DNA of 64,000 bases from Candidatus Poribacteria bacterium (lineage in GTDB: Bacteria > Poribacteria > WGA-4E > WGA-3G). The stretch is taken from positions 54,202-118,201 of the forward strand of contig JAPPIG010000038.1 of the NCBI GenBank assembly GCA_028820635.1, written 5' to 3'. Below the pieces are notes generated by a model. It worked only from the letters and a program-made list of their open reading frames with translations. It was not told the DNA's origin and did no database searches. The translations under genes and the position numbers were made by a program. The stretch's first letter is position 1. Each line of letters begins with the position of its first letter. Of the stretch, positions 32,747 through 42,231 are shown piece after piece.

Positions 32747-35742
32747 TGAAAATGTGCAGAAATGATGTTTGTCCGATGTGGATACAGAAACCTAATATAT
32801 ACTTGATTGTACTGGTATGTTTTGGATTCTTTCTCCTTATGCCAGGAGATCTGTTGGCACAGCGGGGTGAAGGCACGATGGAAGTTGCTGAACGGGATGA
32901 GGAAACTGGCGAAGCAACCCGGTTTAACTTTGACTTTACCAGTCGAGAACTCAAAAACGTGTTTGAATGGTTGTCCGGTGAAACCAATCTCACCATTATC
33001 GCGAGTGAAAACGATATTCAAGGGAAGTCGTTTGCCCTTATAAATTTGAATTACGTGACACTTGATGAAGTGATTGAGAAAGTCAAGACTGTGCTTGCGC
33101 AGCATAATCTAACCTTTGTTAAGGTTGATAGCACCCTTCTTGTTACTACCTTTGAAAAAGCGACTACAATGAATGTGCCTGTCAAGATAATAGAGGCTAA
33201 TCCCGAATTGGTTGACATGACTGATGAGATTCAGACTTATATCATCCAGTTGACAAATGCGTCTGCATCGGAGCAAGCAGGTGTATTGAAACCTTTGTTG
33301 AATAAACAGGCAAACATCTTTGCTGATGCAATGACAAACGCGCTCGTTGTTACTGATGTGGCTTCAACCATTCGTAGAGTTGTTACCATTTTGCAATTTG
33401 CTGATGAAGGTGAGAGATTCCCGATGAAGATCGCTTTAGTCCCACTTACTTATGCAGATGCTACAGGTATTGAACAAACGCTCAATAAGGTTTTTGAGGA
33501 TAACAAAGAAGATGATAAGTCTGCGCGTGGCACAAATGGTATGGATCCTGAGCAAATCAAGCAAGCTATTGAACAAGGTTTAGGTGTGGCCTTGATTGAT
33601 GGCATGATTAAGGTCTATGCGGATAGTAATTCAAATACGCTTATCCTCAAAGCAACCGAAGAAAACTTAACCATACTGAAGGAAATCATCACTCTTCTTG
33701 ATACAGCACCTGATCTTTCGACGGATATCCGAACATATCGTCTCGACTATGCCTCAGCAGAAGATGTTGCTACAACACTTGAAGAACTCATCACTGGTGA
33801 AAGTAGCCGAGGAGGTGGTAGAAGAAGTTTTGACAGAGAGGATATACTGGAAATGATGACGTATCGACGGAGACAAGGGGACACCAGCGATCTTTTTCAA
33901 GGTTTTGTCGGCTTGGTAAATATCTCACGGGATGATAGGTTGAACATCGTTATTGTTTCCTCTGACCCGCGCAATTTCCCTATCATTGAGAAAATTATTG
34001 AAGTGCTCGATCAAAAGCAATCAGAAAATGAGTTCAAGATGTATTTACTTGAGTTCGCTGATGCTGCAACATTGAAGGAAAATCTTACCCAACTGTTTGA
34101 AGGCGAGGATGCGGGTAGTGACAGAAGCAGCCGATATTATTGGTGGGATCGGGATAGCAGGTCCTCAAACCAAGAGACCGGTTTTGGAGTACAAGGCACT
34201 GTTCACATCGTTGAAGATATTAGACTCAATGCCTTGCTCATTTCTACTTCTGCTCAGAATTTTCCAATGATTGATGGTCTGATTAAACAACTTGATGTTA
34301 ACCTACCCGACCAAGAATGGGGTTCAAGAATCTTTTATCTCAAGCACGCTGATGCTGAAAATGTTGCAAATCTGATTAACACACATTATCAAGGAAACCA
34401 AGACGATATCGGTAATTATGATAGCTACTATTATTACCGTTATTATCTTCCTCAGCGTCAAACAACTGCGCAAGCGCAAGGTTCTTTGGCTGGTAATGTT
34501 GCTGCCCAACCTTTGGAAAGTCACAATGCCCTCATTGTATCTACAGGCACAAAACGTAACTTCGAACTTGTTGAAGACTTTATTAAGCAGCTTGATATAC
34601 CTACACCCGATGCAATGGCAGAAATCACTGAAATTATCCGCCTTGAATATGCAACAGCGGATTCCATTGCTCAGGTCCTCTCACAAGTCTGGCAAGACCC
34701 GCAAGCCGAAGATGAAGAGTTCGGTTTTAGAAGATTCTTCAGTTCAAGATTTGATGAAGATGAACCGACAGACATTAATTCACTATTTGGCAAGGTTACT
34801 GTTTATTCCGATCCAGATACGAACTCACTTATTATAACGACTCGACGCCGTTATCTTGAGCAGGTTAGAGCACTTATCAAAAGGCTTGATTTCGTTCGCG
34901 GGCAAGTGCGGATCGATATTAGGATCCTTGAGGTTACCCTTGATGAAACCACAAAACTCGGCATAGAAGTTGCTGCTAATGAAAAGAAACTTGCTGGAAT
35001 TGAACTGGCACCAGGGAATCCACTTATCGGTGATACAAATGCAGAGCTCGGACTTGCTCAGGAAATCTCTGGATTTAACTACAGTTTGGTAACGAAAGAG
35101 TATATGGCACTCCTACACACACTTATTCGGGAAAACAAAGTCAAGACGCTTTCTACACCAACGATTACGACACGGGATAGCCGCCCTGCTACATGGAGCA
35201 GTGGACGCCGTATTCCATATCTACAAAGTGTTGATACCAATAGCATCCTTGGAGATACCGCTACCCAACCGCTTTTCAACTACGATTTTATTGATCCCCC
35301 TGTCGGCATTAACATTTCACTCACGCCTTATATCGCAAGATCACAAGCGGAGGAAGATGGAAAACGGACAATCGGGTTAGATATTACAAATATCAGTGCC
35401 AGTAACTTTATTGAGTTTACCGACTTTAATGCACCGATAACAGATGATAACTCCCTCAGTGCCTATGTTGACGTTGAGGATGGACAAAAACTTATCGTCG
35501 GTGGCATCATTCGCAAGAAACAGAAGCAGGTGGAGAACAAAGTGCCTATACTTGGTGATATTCCTTTACTTGGAAGACTCTTCAAAAGCACCGAAACTGA
35601 AGTTCAAGACACTGAGATTGTTTTCATTATTACACCTCATATCTTTGATATAAAGCAGCCGGACGATATTAAGAAACAGAAGCAAATCGCTGACGATTGG
35701 CAAAAAAATGGGCAATCAAATTTAGAGGAATCAATCAAGTAG
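32746..35742 (+). CDS. gspD: Type II secretion secretin GspD, first of two, with extra periplasmic repeats
   Basis: A 998-residue outer-membrane secretin with signal peptide (YLIVLVCFGFFLLMPGDLLAQ). After an N0 domain (FTSRELKNVFEWLSGETNLTI) I count six secretin-N type repeats, e.g. YIIQLTNASASEQAGVLKPL, YRLDYASAEDVATTLEEL, IFYLKHADAENVANLINTHY, instead of the usual three. The C-terminal barrel has VDVEDGQKLIVGGIIR, VPILGDIPLLGRLFKS and EIVFIITPHI. It would form the exit channel with an unusually long periplasmic vestibule. ATG overlaps the preceding TAA. Confidence 0.9.
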   Translation: MKMCRNDVCPMWIQKPNIYLIVLVCFGFFLLMPGDLLAQRGEGTMEVAERDEETGEATRFNFDFTSRELKNVFEWLSGETNLTIIASENDIQGKSFALINLNYVTLDEVIEKVKTVLAQHNLTFVKVDSTLLVTTFEKATTMNVPVKIIEANPELVDMTDEIQTYIIQLTNASASEQAGVLKPLLNKQANIFADAMTNALVVTDVASTIRRVVTILQFADEGERFPMKIALVPLTYADATGIEQTLNKVFEDNKEDDKSARGTNGMDPEQIKQAIEQGLGVALIDGMIKVYADSNSNTLILKATEENLTILKEIITLLDTAPDLSTDIRTYRLDYASAEDVATTLEELITGESSRGGGRRSFDREDILEMMTYRRRQGDTSDLFQGFVGLVNISRDDRLNIVIVSSDPRNFPIIEKIIEVLDQKQSENEFKMYLLEFADAATLKENLTQLFEGEDAGSDRSSRYYWWDRDSRSSNQETGFGVQGTVHIVEDIRLNALLISTSAQNFPMIDGLIKQLDVNLPDQEWGSRIFYLKHADAENVANLINTHYQGNQDDIGNYDSYYYYRYYLPQRQTTAQAQGSLAGNVAAQPLESHNALIVSTGTKRNFELVEDFIKQLDIPTPDAMAEITEIIRLEYATADSIAQVLSQVWQDPQAEDEEFGFRRFFSSRFDEDEPTDINSLFGKVTVYSDPDTNSLIITTRRRYLEQVRALIKRLDFVRGQVRIDIRILEVTLDETTKLGIEVAANEKKLAGIELAPGNPLIGDTNAELGLAQEISGFNYSLVTKEYMALLHTLIRENKVKTLSTPTITTRDSRPATWSSGRRIPYLQSVDTNSILGDTATQPLFNYDFIDPPVGINISLTPYIARSQAEEDGKRTIGLDITNISASNFIEFTDFNAPITDDNSLSAYVDVEDGQKLIVGGIIRKKQKQVENKVPILGDIPLLGRLFKSTETEVQDTEIVFIITPHIFDIKQPDDIKKQKQIADDWQKNGQSNLEESIK

Positions 35743-35803
35743 TTTCAGAATTCCATTACATTCTTACCTTAAAAAGAATTCGGATGATTACGAGGATTTG
35801 TTT

Positions 35804-38803
35804 ATGATATTGAAATGTGGTAATTTGTTGAAAACATTATCGCGGGAACACAACAAATTATTTCTAATTTCTTTGGTATGTTTCGGATTCTTTTTCCTTA
35901 TGCAAGGAGATCTGTTGGCGCAGCGGGGTGGTGAAGGCACAATGGAAGTTGCTGAACGGGATGAGGAAACTGGCGAAGCGACACGGTTTAACTTTGACTT
36001 TACCAGTCGAGAACTCAAAAACGTGTTTGAATGGTTGTCCGGTGAAACCAATCTCACCATTATCGCGAGTGAAAACGATATTCAAGGGAAGTCGTTTGCC
36101 CTTATAAATTTGAATTACGTGACACTTGATGAAGTGATTGAGAAAGTCAAGACTGTGCTTGCGCAGCATAATCTAACCTTTGTTAAGGTTGATAGCACCC
36201 TTCTTGTTACTACCTTTGAAAAAGCGACAACGATGAATGTGCCTGTCAAGATTATTGAGGCTAATCCCGAATTGGTTGACATGACTGATGAGATTCAGAC
36301 TTACATTATCCAGCTGGCAAATGCGTCTGCCTCGGAGCAAGCAGGTGTATTGAAATCTTTGTTGAATAAACAGGCAAACATCTTTGCGGATGCCATGACA
36401 AACGCACTCGTTGTTACTGATGTGGCTTCAACCATCCGTAGAGTTGTTACCATTTTGCAATTTGCTGATGAAGGTGAGAGATTCCCATTAAAGATCGCTT
36501 TAGTCCCGCTTACTTATGCGGATGCAACAACTTTAGAGCAAACACTCACAAGAGTCTTAGAGGACAACAAAGAAGATGATAAATCTGCGCGTGGCACAAA
36601 TGGTATGGATCCTGAGCAAATCAAGCAAGCTATTGAACAAGGTTTAGGTGTGGCCTTGATTGATGGCATGATTAAGGTCTATGCGGATAGTAATTCAAAT
36701 ACGCTTATCCTCAAAGCAACCGAAGAAAACTTAACCATACTGAAAGAAATCATCAGTCTTCTTGATATAGCACCAAATCTGACGACCGATATTCACACCT
36801 ATCGTCTCGACTATGCCTCAGCAGAAGATGTTGCCACAACACTTGAAGAACTCATCACTGGTGAAAGTATCCAAGGGGGTGGTAGAAGAAGTTTGGATAG
36901 GTGGTCTGCTGAGAAAATGCGAGCATTTCGACGTGAACGGGGTGAGTCGGGCGATCTATATCAAGGTATTATAGGTACAGTAAATATTTCTCAAAATGAT
37001 AGGTTGAACATCGTTATTGTTTCCTCTGACCCGCGGAATTTCCCTATCATTGAAAAGATTATTGAAGTGCTTGATCAAAAGCAGACAGAAAATGAGTTTA
37101 AGATGTATTTGCTTGAGTTCGCTGATGCCGCAACTCTTAAAGAGAATCTAAGCCAACTCTTTGAAGGTGAGGATACGGGTGGTGATAGCTACCGGTATTG
37201 GTGGGACGATAGAAGGGATTCAAATGAAGATACCGGTTTTGGGGTACAAGGAACAGTACACATCGTTGAAGATATTAGGCTCAATGCACTGCTCATTTCT
37301 ACATCCGCTCAGAATTTTCCTGTGATTGACGATCTGATTAAAAAACTTGATGTCAACCTACCCGACCAAGAATGGAGTTCAAGAATCTTTTATCTCAAGC
37401 ACGCTGATGCTCAAAATATGGCAAATCTGATTAACACACATTACCAAGGCAGTGGCGACGACGGTTTTAGAGGAGGTAGTAGTTATTCCTATTACCGCTA
37501 CTATCTTCCTCAGCGGCAAACAACACCGCGATCACAAGGTTCTTTGTCAGGTAACGTTGCTGCCCAACCTTTGGTAAGCCATAATGCCCTTGTTGTATCT
37601 ACAGGCACAAAACGCAACTTTGAACTTATCCAAGACTTTATTAGGCAACTTGATATACCTACACCAGAAGCACAGACAGAAGTCACCGAAATTATCCGCC
37701 TTGAATATGCAACAGCGGATTCTCTTGCTCAAGTGCTCGGGCAAGTCTGGCAAGACCCGCAAGCTCAAGATGACGGGTTTGGTTTTTTCTTTTTTTGGGA
37801 CGATGAAGGGCGCAATCAGGATGATTCTACAGACATTAATTCACTATTTGGCAAGGTTACTGTCTATGCCGATCCAGATACGAACTCGCTTATTGTCACA
37901 ACTCGACGCCGCTATCTTGAGCAGGTTAGAGCACTTATTAAAAAGCTTGATTTCGTTCGAGGACAAGTGCGGATCGATATCAAGATACTTGAAGTTACCC
38001 TTGATGAAAAAACAAAACTTGGTATTGAGTTGGCTGCCAATGAAAAGAGACTCGGCGGTCTTGAGCTCAGTCCGAATAATCCATTAATCGGTGATACAAA
38101 TGCAGAACTCGGTCTTGCCCAGGAAATCTCCGGATTTAACTACAGTTTGGTAACGAAAGAGTATATGGCGCTCTTACACACACTTATTCGCGAAAATAAA
38201 GTCAAGACGCTTTCTACACCAACGATTACGACACGGGACAGTCGGGCTGCTACATGGAGCAGTGGACGCCGTATTCCATATCTACAAAGTGTTGATACCA
38301 ATAGCATCCTTGGAGATACCGCTACCCAACCGCTTTTCAACTACGATTTTATTGATCCCCCTGTCGGCATTAACATTTCACTCACGCCTTATATCGCAAG
38401 ATCGCAGGCGAATGGAGATGAGAAGCGGACAATCGGGTTAGATATTACAAATATCAGTGCCAGTAACTTTATTGAATTCACCGATTTTAATGCGCCGATA
38501 ACAGACGATAACTCTCTTAGTGTCTACGTTGACGTTGAAGATGGACAGCGATTGATCGTCGGTGGCATCATTCGCAAGAAGCAGAAACAGGTGGAAAACA
38601 AAGTGCCTATACTTGGTGATATTCCTTTACTCGGAAGACTCTTTAAAAGCACCGAAACCGAAGTCCAAGATACTGAGATCGTTTTCATCATTACCCCTCA
38701 CATCATAGATATTAAGAATCCTGATGACATAAGAAAACTGAGGCAGAAAGAGGATGATTGGCGGAAAAATGGAATGAAAGATATGGAGAATTCTAACAAA
38801 TAG
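35804..38803 (+). CDS. gspD: Second tandem secretin GspD paralogue
   Basis: A 999-residue secretin, about as long as the one at 32746-35742 and of the same domain order (signal peptide, N0, six N-repeats, secretin barrel). Long stretches are identical as DNA, e.g. about 240 bases around 32922-33164 versus 35983-36225, while linkers between repeats differ (RRSLDRWSAEKMRAFRRE against RRSFDREDILEMMTYRRR; FGFFFFWDDEGRNQ against FGFRRFFSSRFDED). The mosaic pattern suggests duplication with gene conversion. ATG 35804 has ACGAGGA at fair spacing; TTG 35798 is too close. Last gene before a terminator. Confidence 0.9.
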   Translation: MILKCGNLLKTLSREHNKLFLISLVCFGFFFLMQGDLLAQRGGEGTMEVAERDEETGEATRFNFDFTSRELKNVFEWLSGETNLTIIASENDIQGKSFALINLNYVTLDEVIEKVKTVLAQHNLTFVKVDSTLLVTTFEKATTMNVPVKIIEANPELVDMTDEIQTYIIQLANASASEQAGVLKSLLNKQANIFADAMTNALVVTDVASTIRRVVTILQFADEGERFPLKIALVPLTYADATTLEQTLTRVLEDNKEDDKSARGTNGMDPEQIKQAIEQGLGVALIDGMIKVYADSNSNTLILKATEENLTILKEIISLLDIAPNLTTDIHTYRLDYASAEDVATTLEELITGESIQGGGRRSLDRWSAEKMRAFRRERGESGDLYQGIIGTVNISQNDRLNIVIVSSDPRNFPIIEKIIEVLDQKQTENEFKMYLLEFADAATLKENLSQLFEGEDTGGDSYRYWWDDRRDSNEDTGFGVQGTVHIVEDIRLNALLISTSAQNFPVIDDLIKKLDVNLPDQEWSSRIFYLKHADAQNMANLINTHYQGSGDDGFRGGSSYSYYRYYLPQRQTTPRSQGSLSGNVAAQPLVSHNALVVSTGTKRNFELIQDFIRQLDIPTPEAQTEVTEIIRLEYATADSLAQVLGQVWQDPQAQDDGFGFFFFWDDEGRNQDDSTDINSLFGKVTVYADPDTNSLIVTTRRRYLEQVRALIKKLDFVRGQVRIDIKILEVTLDEKTKLGIELAANEKRLGGLELSPNNPLIGDTNAELGLAQEISGFNYSLVTKEYMALLHTLIRENKVKTLSTPTITTRDSRAATWSSGRRIPYLQSVDTNSILGDTATQPLFNYDFIDPPVGINISLTPYIARSQANGDEKRTIGLDITNISASNFIEFTDFNAPITDDNSLSVYVDVEDGQRLIVGGIIRKKQKQVENKVPILGDIPLLGRLFKSTETEVQDTEIVFIITPHIIDIKNPDDIRKLRQKEDDWRKNGMKDMENSNK

Positions 38804-38841
38804 CCTTTAGTTCGAAAACTTGCCAATAGTTTCAATTACTT

Positions 38842-38880
38842 AAAGCGGAAACATGTGTTGTTACCGCTTTTTCTTTTTAC
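38842..38880 (+). terminator. Intrinsic terminator after the secretion operon
   Basis: AAAGCGGAAAC (38842-38852) pairs with GTTACCGCTTT (38860-38870) with one mismatch, followed by TTCTTTTT. It lies 38 bases after the second secretin and overlaps the 3' end of the convergent glycosyltransferase. Confidence 0.75.
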
Positions 38881-39548
38881 CGTATATTCCGGTACAATTT
38901 CGTAAGCCGTTCTAGTGAGAAACCCAGAAAATAGAGTGAGGTGATAAGCCAGTTTATTGCTGTTGTTCGGACAATGCCGTTCGTCTCCCAACGTCGTGCT
39001 GATATATGAATGCAGGGTGAAACCATTTTTGTTTTTCCTAACTCGCGCAATGCCTTGGAAAATCCCATCTCTTCCATTATTGGAACTTCTGGAAAACCAC
39101 CAATACGTTCAAAGTCGCACCTTTTCACAAAAATTCCACTATCCCCATAAAAGACCTTTAGATATTTACCGCGCATGTTTGCGGTAATCTCAATAATGCG
39201 ATATAGAATACTCCGACCATCAATTTTTTGAAGGAATCCACCACCGACATACCCTGACGATAGTGCTGTTTCGACTGCAGCAAATGCCCCCGCTTCAAGC
39301 CAAACATCTGCATGTAAAAAAACGAGAATTTCACCTATTGCTGCTGCCGCGCCAGCATTCAACTGTTTAGCACGTCCCCGCTCAGATTTAATTACCTTCC
39401 CATATTTTTCTGCTATGCTGATAGAACCGTCAATACTGCCGCCATCTACAATAATGAGTTCATGGTTTTTCAACTCAGGTTGAAGCCGAGAGAGCGTTTT
39501 TTCCAAAATCCTTTCTTCATTCAGAATCGGTATAATAACTGAGATCAT
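38877..39548 (-). CDS. Family 2 glycosyltransferase (TIGR04283-like)
   Basis: A 223-residue GT-A enzyme. SVIIPILNEERILEKTLSRL and ELIIVDGGSIDGS form the nucleotide-sugar-binding start, FLHADVWLEAGA holds the DxD-like acidic site, and VGGGFLQKIDG plus SARRWETNGIVRTTAINW and LERLTKLYR match the TIGR04283 subgroup. No membrane anchor is obvious apart from a hydrophobic C-terminal segment (WLITSLYFLGFSLERL). It follows the terpene-cyclase-like gene by 24 bases and is probably in its operon; acceptor unknown. Confidence 0.85.
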   Translation of the reverse strand: MISVIIPILNEERILEKTLSRLQPELKNHELIIVDGGSIDGSISIAEKYGKVIKSERGRAKQLNAGAAAAIGEILVFLHADVWLEAGAFAAVETALSSGYVGGGFLQKIDGRSILYRIIEITANMRGKYLKVFYGDSGIFVKRCDFERIGGFPEVPIMEEMGFSKALRELGKTKMVSPCIHISARRWETNGIVRTTAINWLITSLYFLGFSLERLTKLYRNIR

Positions 39549-39572
39549 ATCAAGCTACAACAAGACTATCTT

Positions 39573-41288
39573 CTACGAACTTTTATTGACATACTGGTTC
39601 AATGCCAAGATCGGAAAAACAGAAGCATAAATCGGATCGCTGTATCCACCAATTACTTCCCAATAAATACCAACACAACTCTCTTGCCATGAACCGTCTT
39701 CTCTTTGATTCTTTAGGAGAAACTCAGCTCCTTTTTCAGCAGACCGGTTTTCACCATCAGTAAGTAAGAGGGCATAAGTGCACCATGCCGTCTGCTCTAC
39801 AGTGCTATCCGTAGGGTTGCCAAACATATCTTCTCCCCATCCACCATCCGCATTTTGTGTTTGTTCCAACCAACGAATACCGCGTGCAATCTCTGGCACA
39901 TCCCCAAATCCTGCTTTAACAAGTGCAACAAGCGCGTATGCTGTCCCGTAGGTGCGTTTCGCTAACCAGAGGTCGTTCCAGTAACCATCACGATGAATAT
40001 TGGCACGTAGCCATTGAATACCACGGTTTACAAACATTTCATTATCACCGTCAGCAAGTAATGCTTCAATAGCATGTGCGGTAATGCTAACACATCCGAC
40101 ATCACCTTGCCCTGGTTGATACGTGCTCCAACTCCCTTCTGTCCCCTGATTCTGTTTCAACCACTCAATTCCGCGTTGAATTGCACTTTTTGCATCTGTG
40201 GATGTAAGTTTTGCTCGAATTATAGCAAGGGTTGCCAAAGCAGTATCATCTGCATCAGTGGGAAGGGAACTATCCTGCATGCCAGAAAATGCCCAACCAC
40301 CGTTGTCATTTTGATGATCAACAAGCCATTGTGCTGCTTCGCTGATTATATCTGAACTGTTGGGAAAACTTACACCGACTTCTGTTAAGGCGATGATGCT
40401 TAAAGCAGTATCCCAGACATTGAGGTTTAGTGCTTCACGACATCCACCATCAGGGTTTTGCGTGGCTTGAAGCCATTTGATACCTCTTTCTATTAATACA
40501 GAGATATCAGGGTCAGCATCGCCTTTGTCGCGTAGTTCAATCAATGCCAAAACAGAGAGGGCAGTGATATAATTCACACGAAACCAACTGCCATCACTTA
40601 AAACACGCGCTTTTAACCATGCCACCAGCGAATTTATAATTTCAAGGCGTTTGCTTGTATTTAATTCTATTATAATAAAGACGGGAACTAAAGTATGTTG
40701 TTCAGCAATAAACAACTCTTCAAAAAGAGAGGTGTTGAAAAGGTCAACAGGAGGGAGTTTGTTTCTTGGGGGTTTCAATAAAGCGCGCAGCGCTGGGATA
40801 CGCGCTAAAAGTTTGACGAGTTTTATCAACGGCAATGCATTTTTAGAAACAGTCAATTTTTGCCAATCAAACTGATTGAAAGCGGCATAGGTGAGTTTAA
40901 CTAAGGCAAGATCAAGCGGGTAGTGCAGAATACGCGAAAGTGTTTCCTGTAACTCTGGTGTTGACACATTTTCAGATGCTTGTTCCAAGATCAATTGTGC
41001 AAACAACGTTGCATCTGGATTTGATTGATTTGCGGTATCTAATCCCCAGGCACCATCTTCCTTCTGGTTTTTTACGAACCAATCAATCAATGCTTTTTCT
41101 GGTGTTTGTCCTTGTGCAAGTTGAATCCAAGCATAAGCACAAGACGGAAACGTACTTGAGGAAAGTTGCCCTTCAAAGTTTCCATCCGCGTGCTGCTGTG
41201 CCAGCAAAAAATCAATAGCACGTGCTAAAGCAGATGTGACTTGTTGCTTAATTGCCGAATTATGTTGGGATGTTCGGCTTTCTGTCAT
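39573..41288 (-). CDS. Squalene-hopene cyclase-like triterpene cyclase
   Basis: A 571-residue alpha/alpha-barrel enzyme. The catalytic DxDD acid is present as DADD (residues 345-348, in LPTDADDTALATLA). QW-type repeats recur: QNPDGGCREALNLNVWD, QNDNGGWAF, QGTEGSWSTYQPGQG, QNADGGWGEDMFGNP and QREDGSWQESCVGIYW, and DPIYASVFPILAL closes the protein. It is shorter than bacterial squalene-hopene cyclases (about 630) and may act on another isoprenoid. ATG overlaps the TGA of the LamG gene upstream (ATGA), so the two were translationally coupled. Confidence 0.85.
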   Translation of the reverse strand: MTESRTSQHNSAIKQQVTSALARAIDFLLAQQHADGNFEGQLSSSTFPSCAYAWIQLAQGQTPEKALIDWFVKNQKEDGAWGLDTANQSNPDATLFAQLILEQASENVSTPELQETLSRILHYPLDLALVKLTYAAFNQFDWQKLTVSKNALPLIKLVKLLARIPALRALLKPPRNKLPPVDLFNTSLFEELFIAEQHTLVPVFIIIELNTSKRLEIINSLVAWLKARVLSDGSWFRVNYITALSVLALIELRDKGDADPDISVLIERGIKWLQATQNPDGGCREALNLNVWDTALSIIALTEVGVSFPNSSDIISEAAQWLVDHQNDNGGWAFSGMQDSSLPTDADDTALATLAIIRAKLTSTDAKSAIQRGIEWLKQNQGTEGSWSTYQPGQGDVGCVSITAHAIEALLADGDNEMFVNRGIQWLRANIHRDGYWNDLWLAKRTYGTAYALVALVKAGFGDVPEIARGIRWLEQTQNADGGWGEDMFGNPTDSTVEQTAWCTYALLLTDGENRSAEKGAEFLLKNQREDGSWQESCVGIYWEVIGGYSDPIYASVFPILALNQYVNKSS

Positions 41289-42064
41289 CGTTTAAGGCTA
41301 CCCCATAAAAGCGGTAATGTTAGTTCAGTGAATTCAACCGCTTGTGGTTTCTCAAAGTTAGGACTAAGTTCGTCGGCTTCGCGGGCAATGTCACTTATCC
41401 GCACCTCGTCGATTAAACCTATCCACTTAAACTGCCGCGTGTTCTTACTCCCAATGACTACGTCATAGTCGGCACCTTTCAGCTTTCCACCATGGTCCTT
41501 TGATGCCGCCTCTTTGCCATTAATATAAAGTTTAACTGCGTTGGAATCATAAGTACCAGCGATGTGATACCACTACTTCAATTTAAGTGCTTCTGCTGGC
41601 TCGGCAGATGCACCTCCGTTTGTCGTGTTAATGTGGAATTTGGGCATAGCATTTGAAACGCCTAAGTGGTATGCACCAGGAGGACCATCCCAGTTAGCGC
41701 ATATTAGCCGCCAACCGTTTAAGTCTTCGGGGTATACCCAAGCTTCTACAGTAACAGCAGTTTCAGGTATAAGTTCTTTCGCTTTACCAAGCGAGATCAC
41801 TGTGTTACCATCAAAACGGAATGATTTTCCGGGTTTGTCCTCTTTATTCCAATCTTGGTTTGGATCCCATGCCGCTTTCCCTTCAACCTTTGCCTCTACA
41901 TTGTTGTTAGATATATCCTTGACTTTGGCTTCATCAAAATGCCAGAGTCCGAGGGTATTGTTATCAGGAAGGTATTCAAAGCCACCTTCTGCGAAACATG
42001 TGGTAATCCCTAAGAAGAAAAGACTCATACACAACAGAAGATAACACTGTTTTATAGACAACAT
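41285..42064 (-). pseudogene. LamG-domain secreted protein interrupted by one in-frame TAG
   Basis: From ATG 42064 (GGAGGA upstream) the frame encodes a signal peptide (CYLLLCMSLFFLGITTCFAE) and a LamG/concanavalin-like lectin fold: NNTLGLWHFDEAKV, VTVEAWVYPEDLNGW. A TAG at 41573-41575 falls after EALKLK. The same frame then continues perfectly with WYHIAGTYDSNAVKLYINGK and IGLIDEVRISDIAREADELS, the rest of the domain, to the TGA overlapping the cyclase start. A single substitution such as CAG to TAG would explain it. TAG ends other genes here, so general recoding is unlikely. Confidence 0.8.
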
Positions 42065-42116
42065 TCTTTATTTTTCCTCCATAAATCATAAATGAACGCT
42101 TATGACATTTTGAAGA

Positions 42117-42145
42117 AGTATAGCATATTTAAACGAACCTGACAA
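42117..42145 (-). promoter_or_regulatory. Promoter of the LamG-cyclase-glycosyltransferase operon
   Basis: On the minus strand TTGTCA (42140-42145) and TATACT (42117-42122) are separated by 17 bases, about 52 bases before the LamG ATG. It lies back-to-back with the promoter of the oxidoreductase on the plus strand. Confidence 0.6.
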
Positions 42146-42177
42146 TCTGTTTATTCTGTAGGTTCTTAACATAATGC

Positions 42178-42206
42178 TTGTCAATCAAAGGGATTTATGA
42201 TAAGAT
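42178..42206 (+). promoter_or_regulatory. Possible promoter of the Gfo/Idh/MocA gene
   Basis: TTGTCA (42178-42183) and TAAGAT (42201-42206) are spaced by 17 bases, 25 bases before the oxidoreductase ATG. The -10 element is a partial match. Confidence 0.4.
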
Positions 42207-42231
42207 TATGGGTAATTAAAGGAGAAAGAAA

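Noticed and set aside
41573..41575. TAG as evidence for a recoded genetic code
   Set aside because: TAG serves as the normal stop of several genes in the window, so a local mutation or error is more likely.
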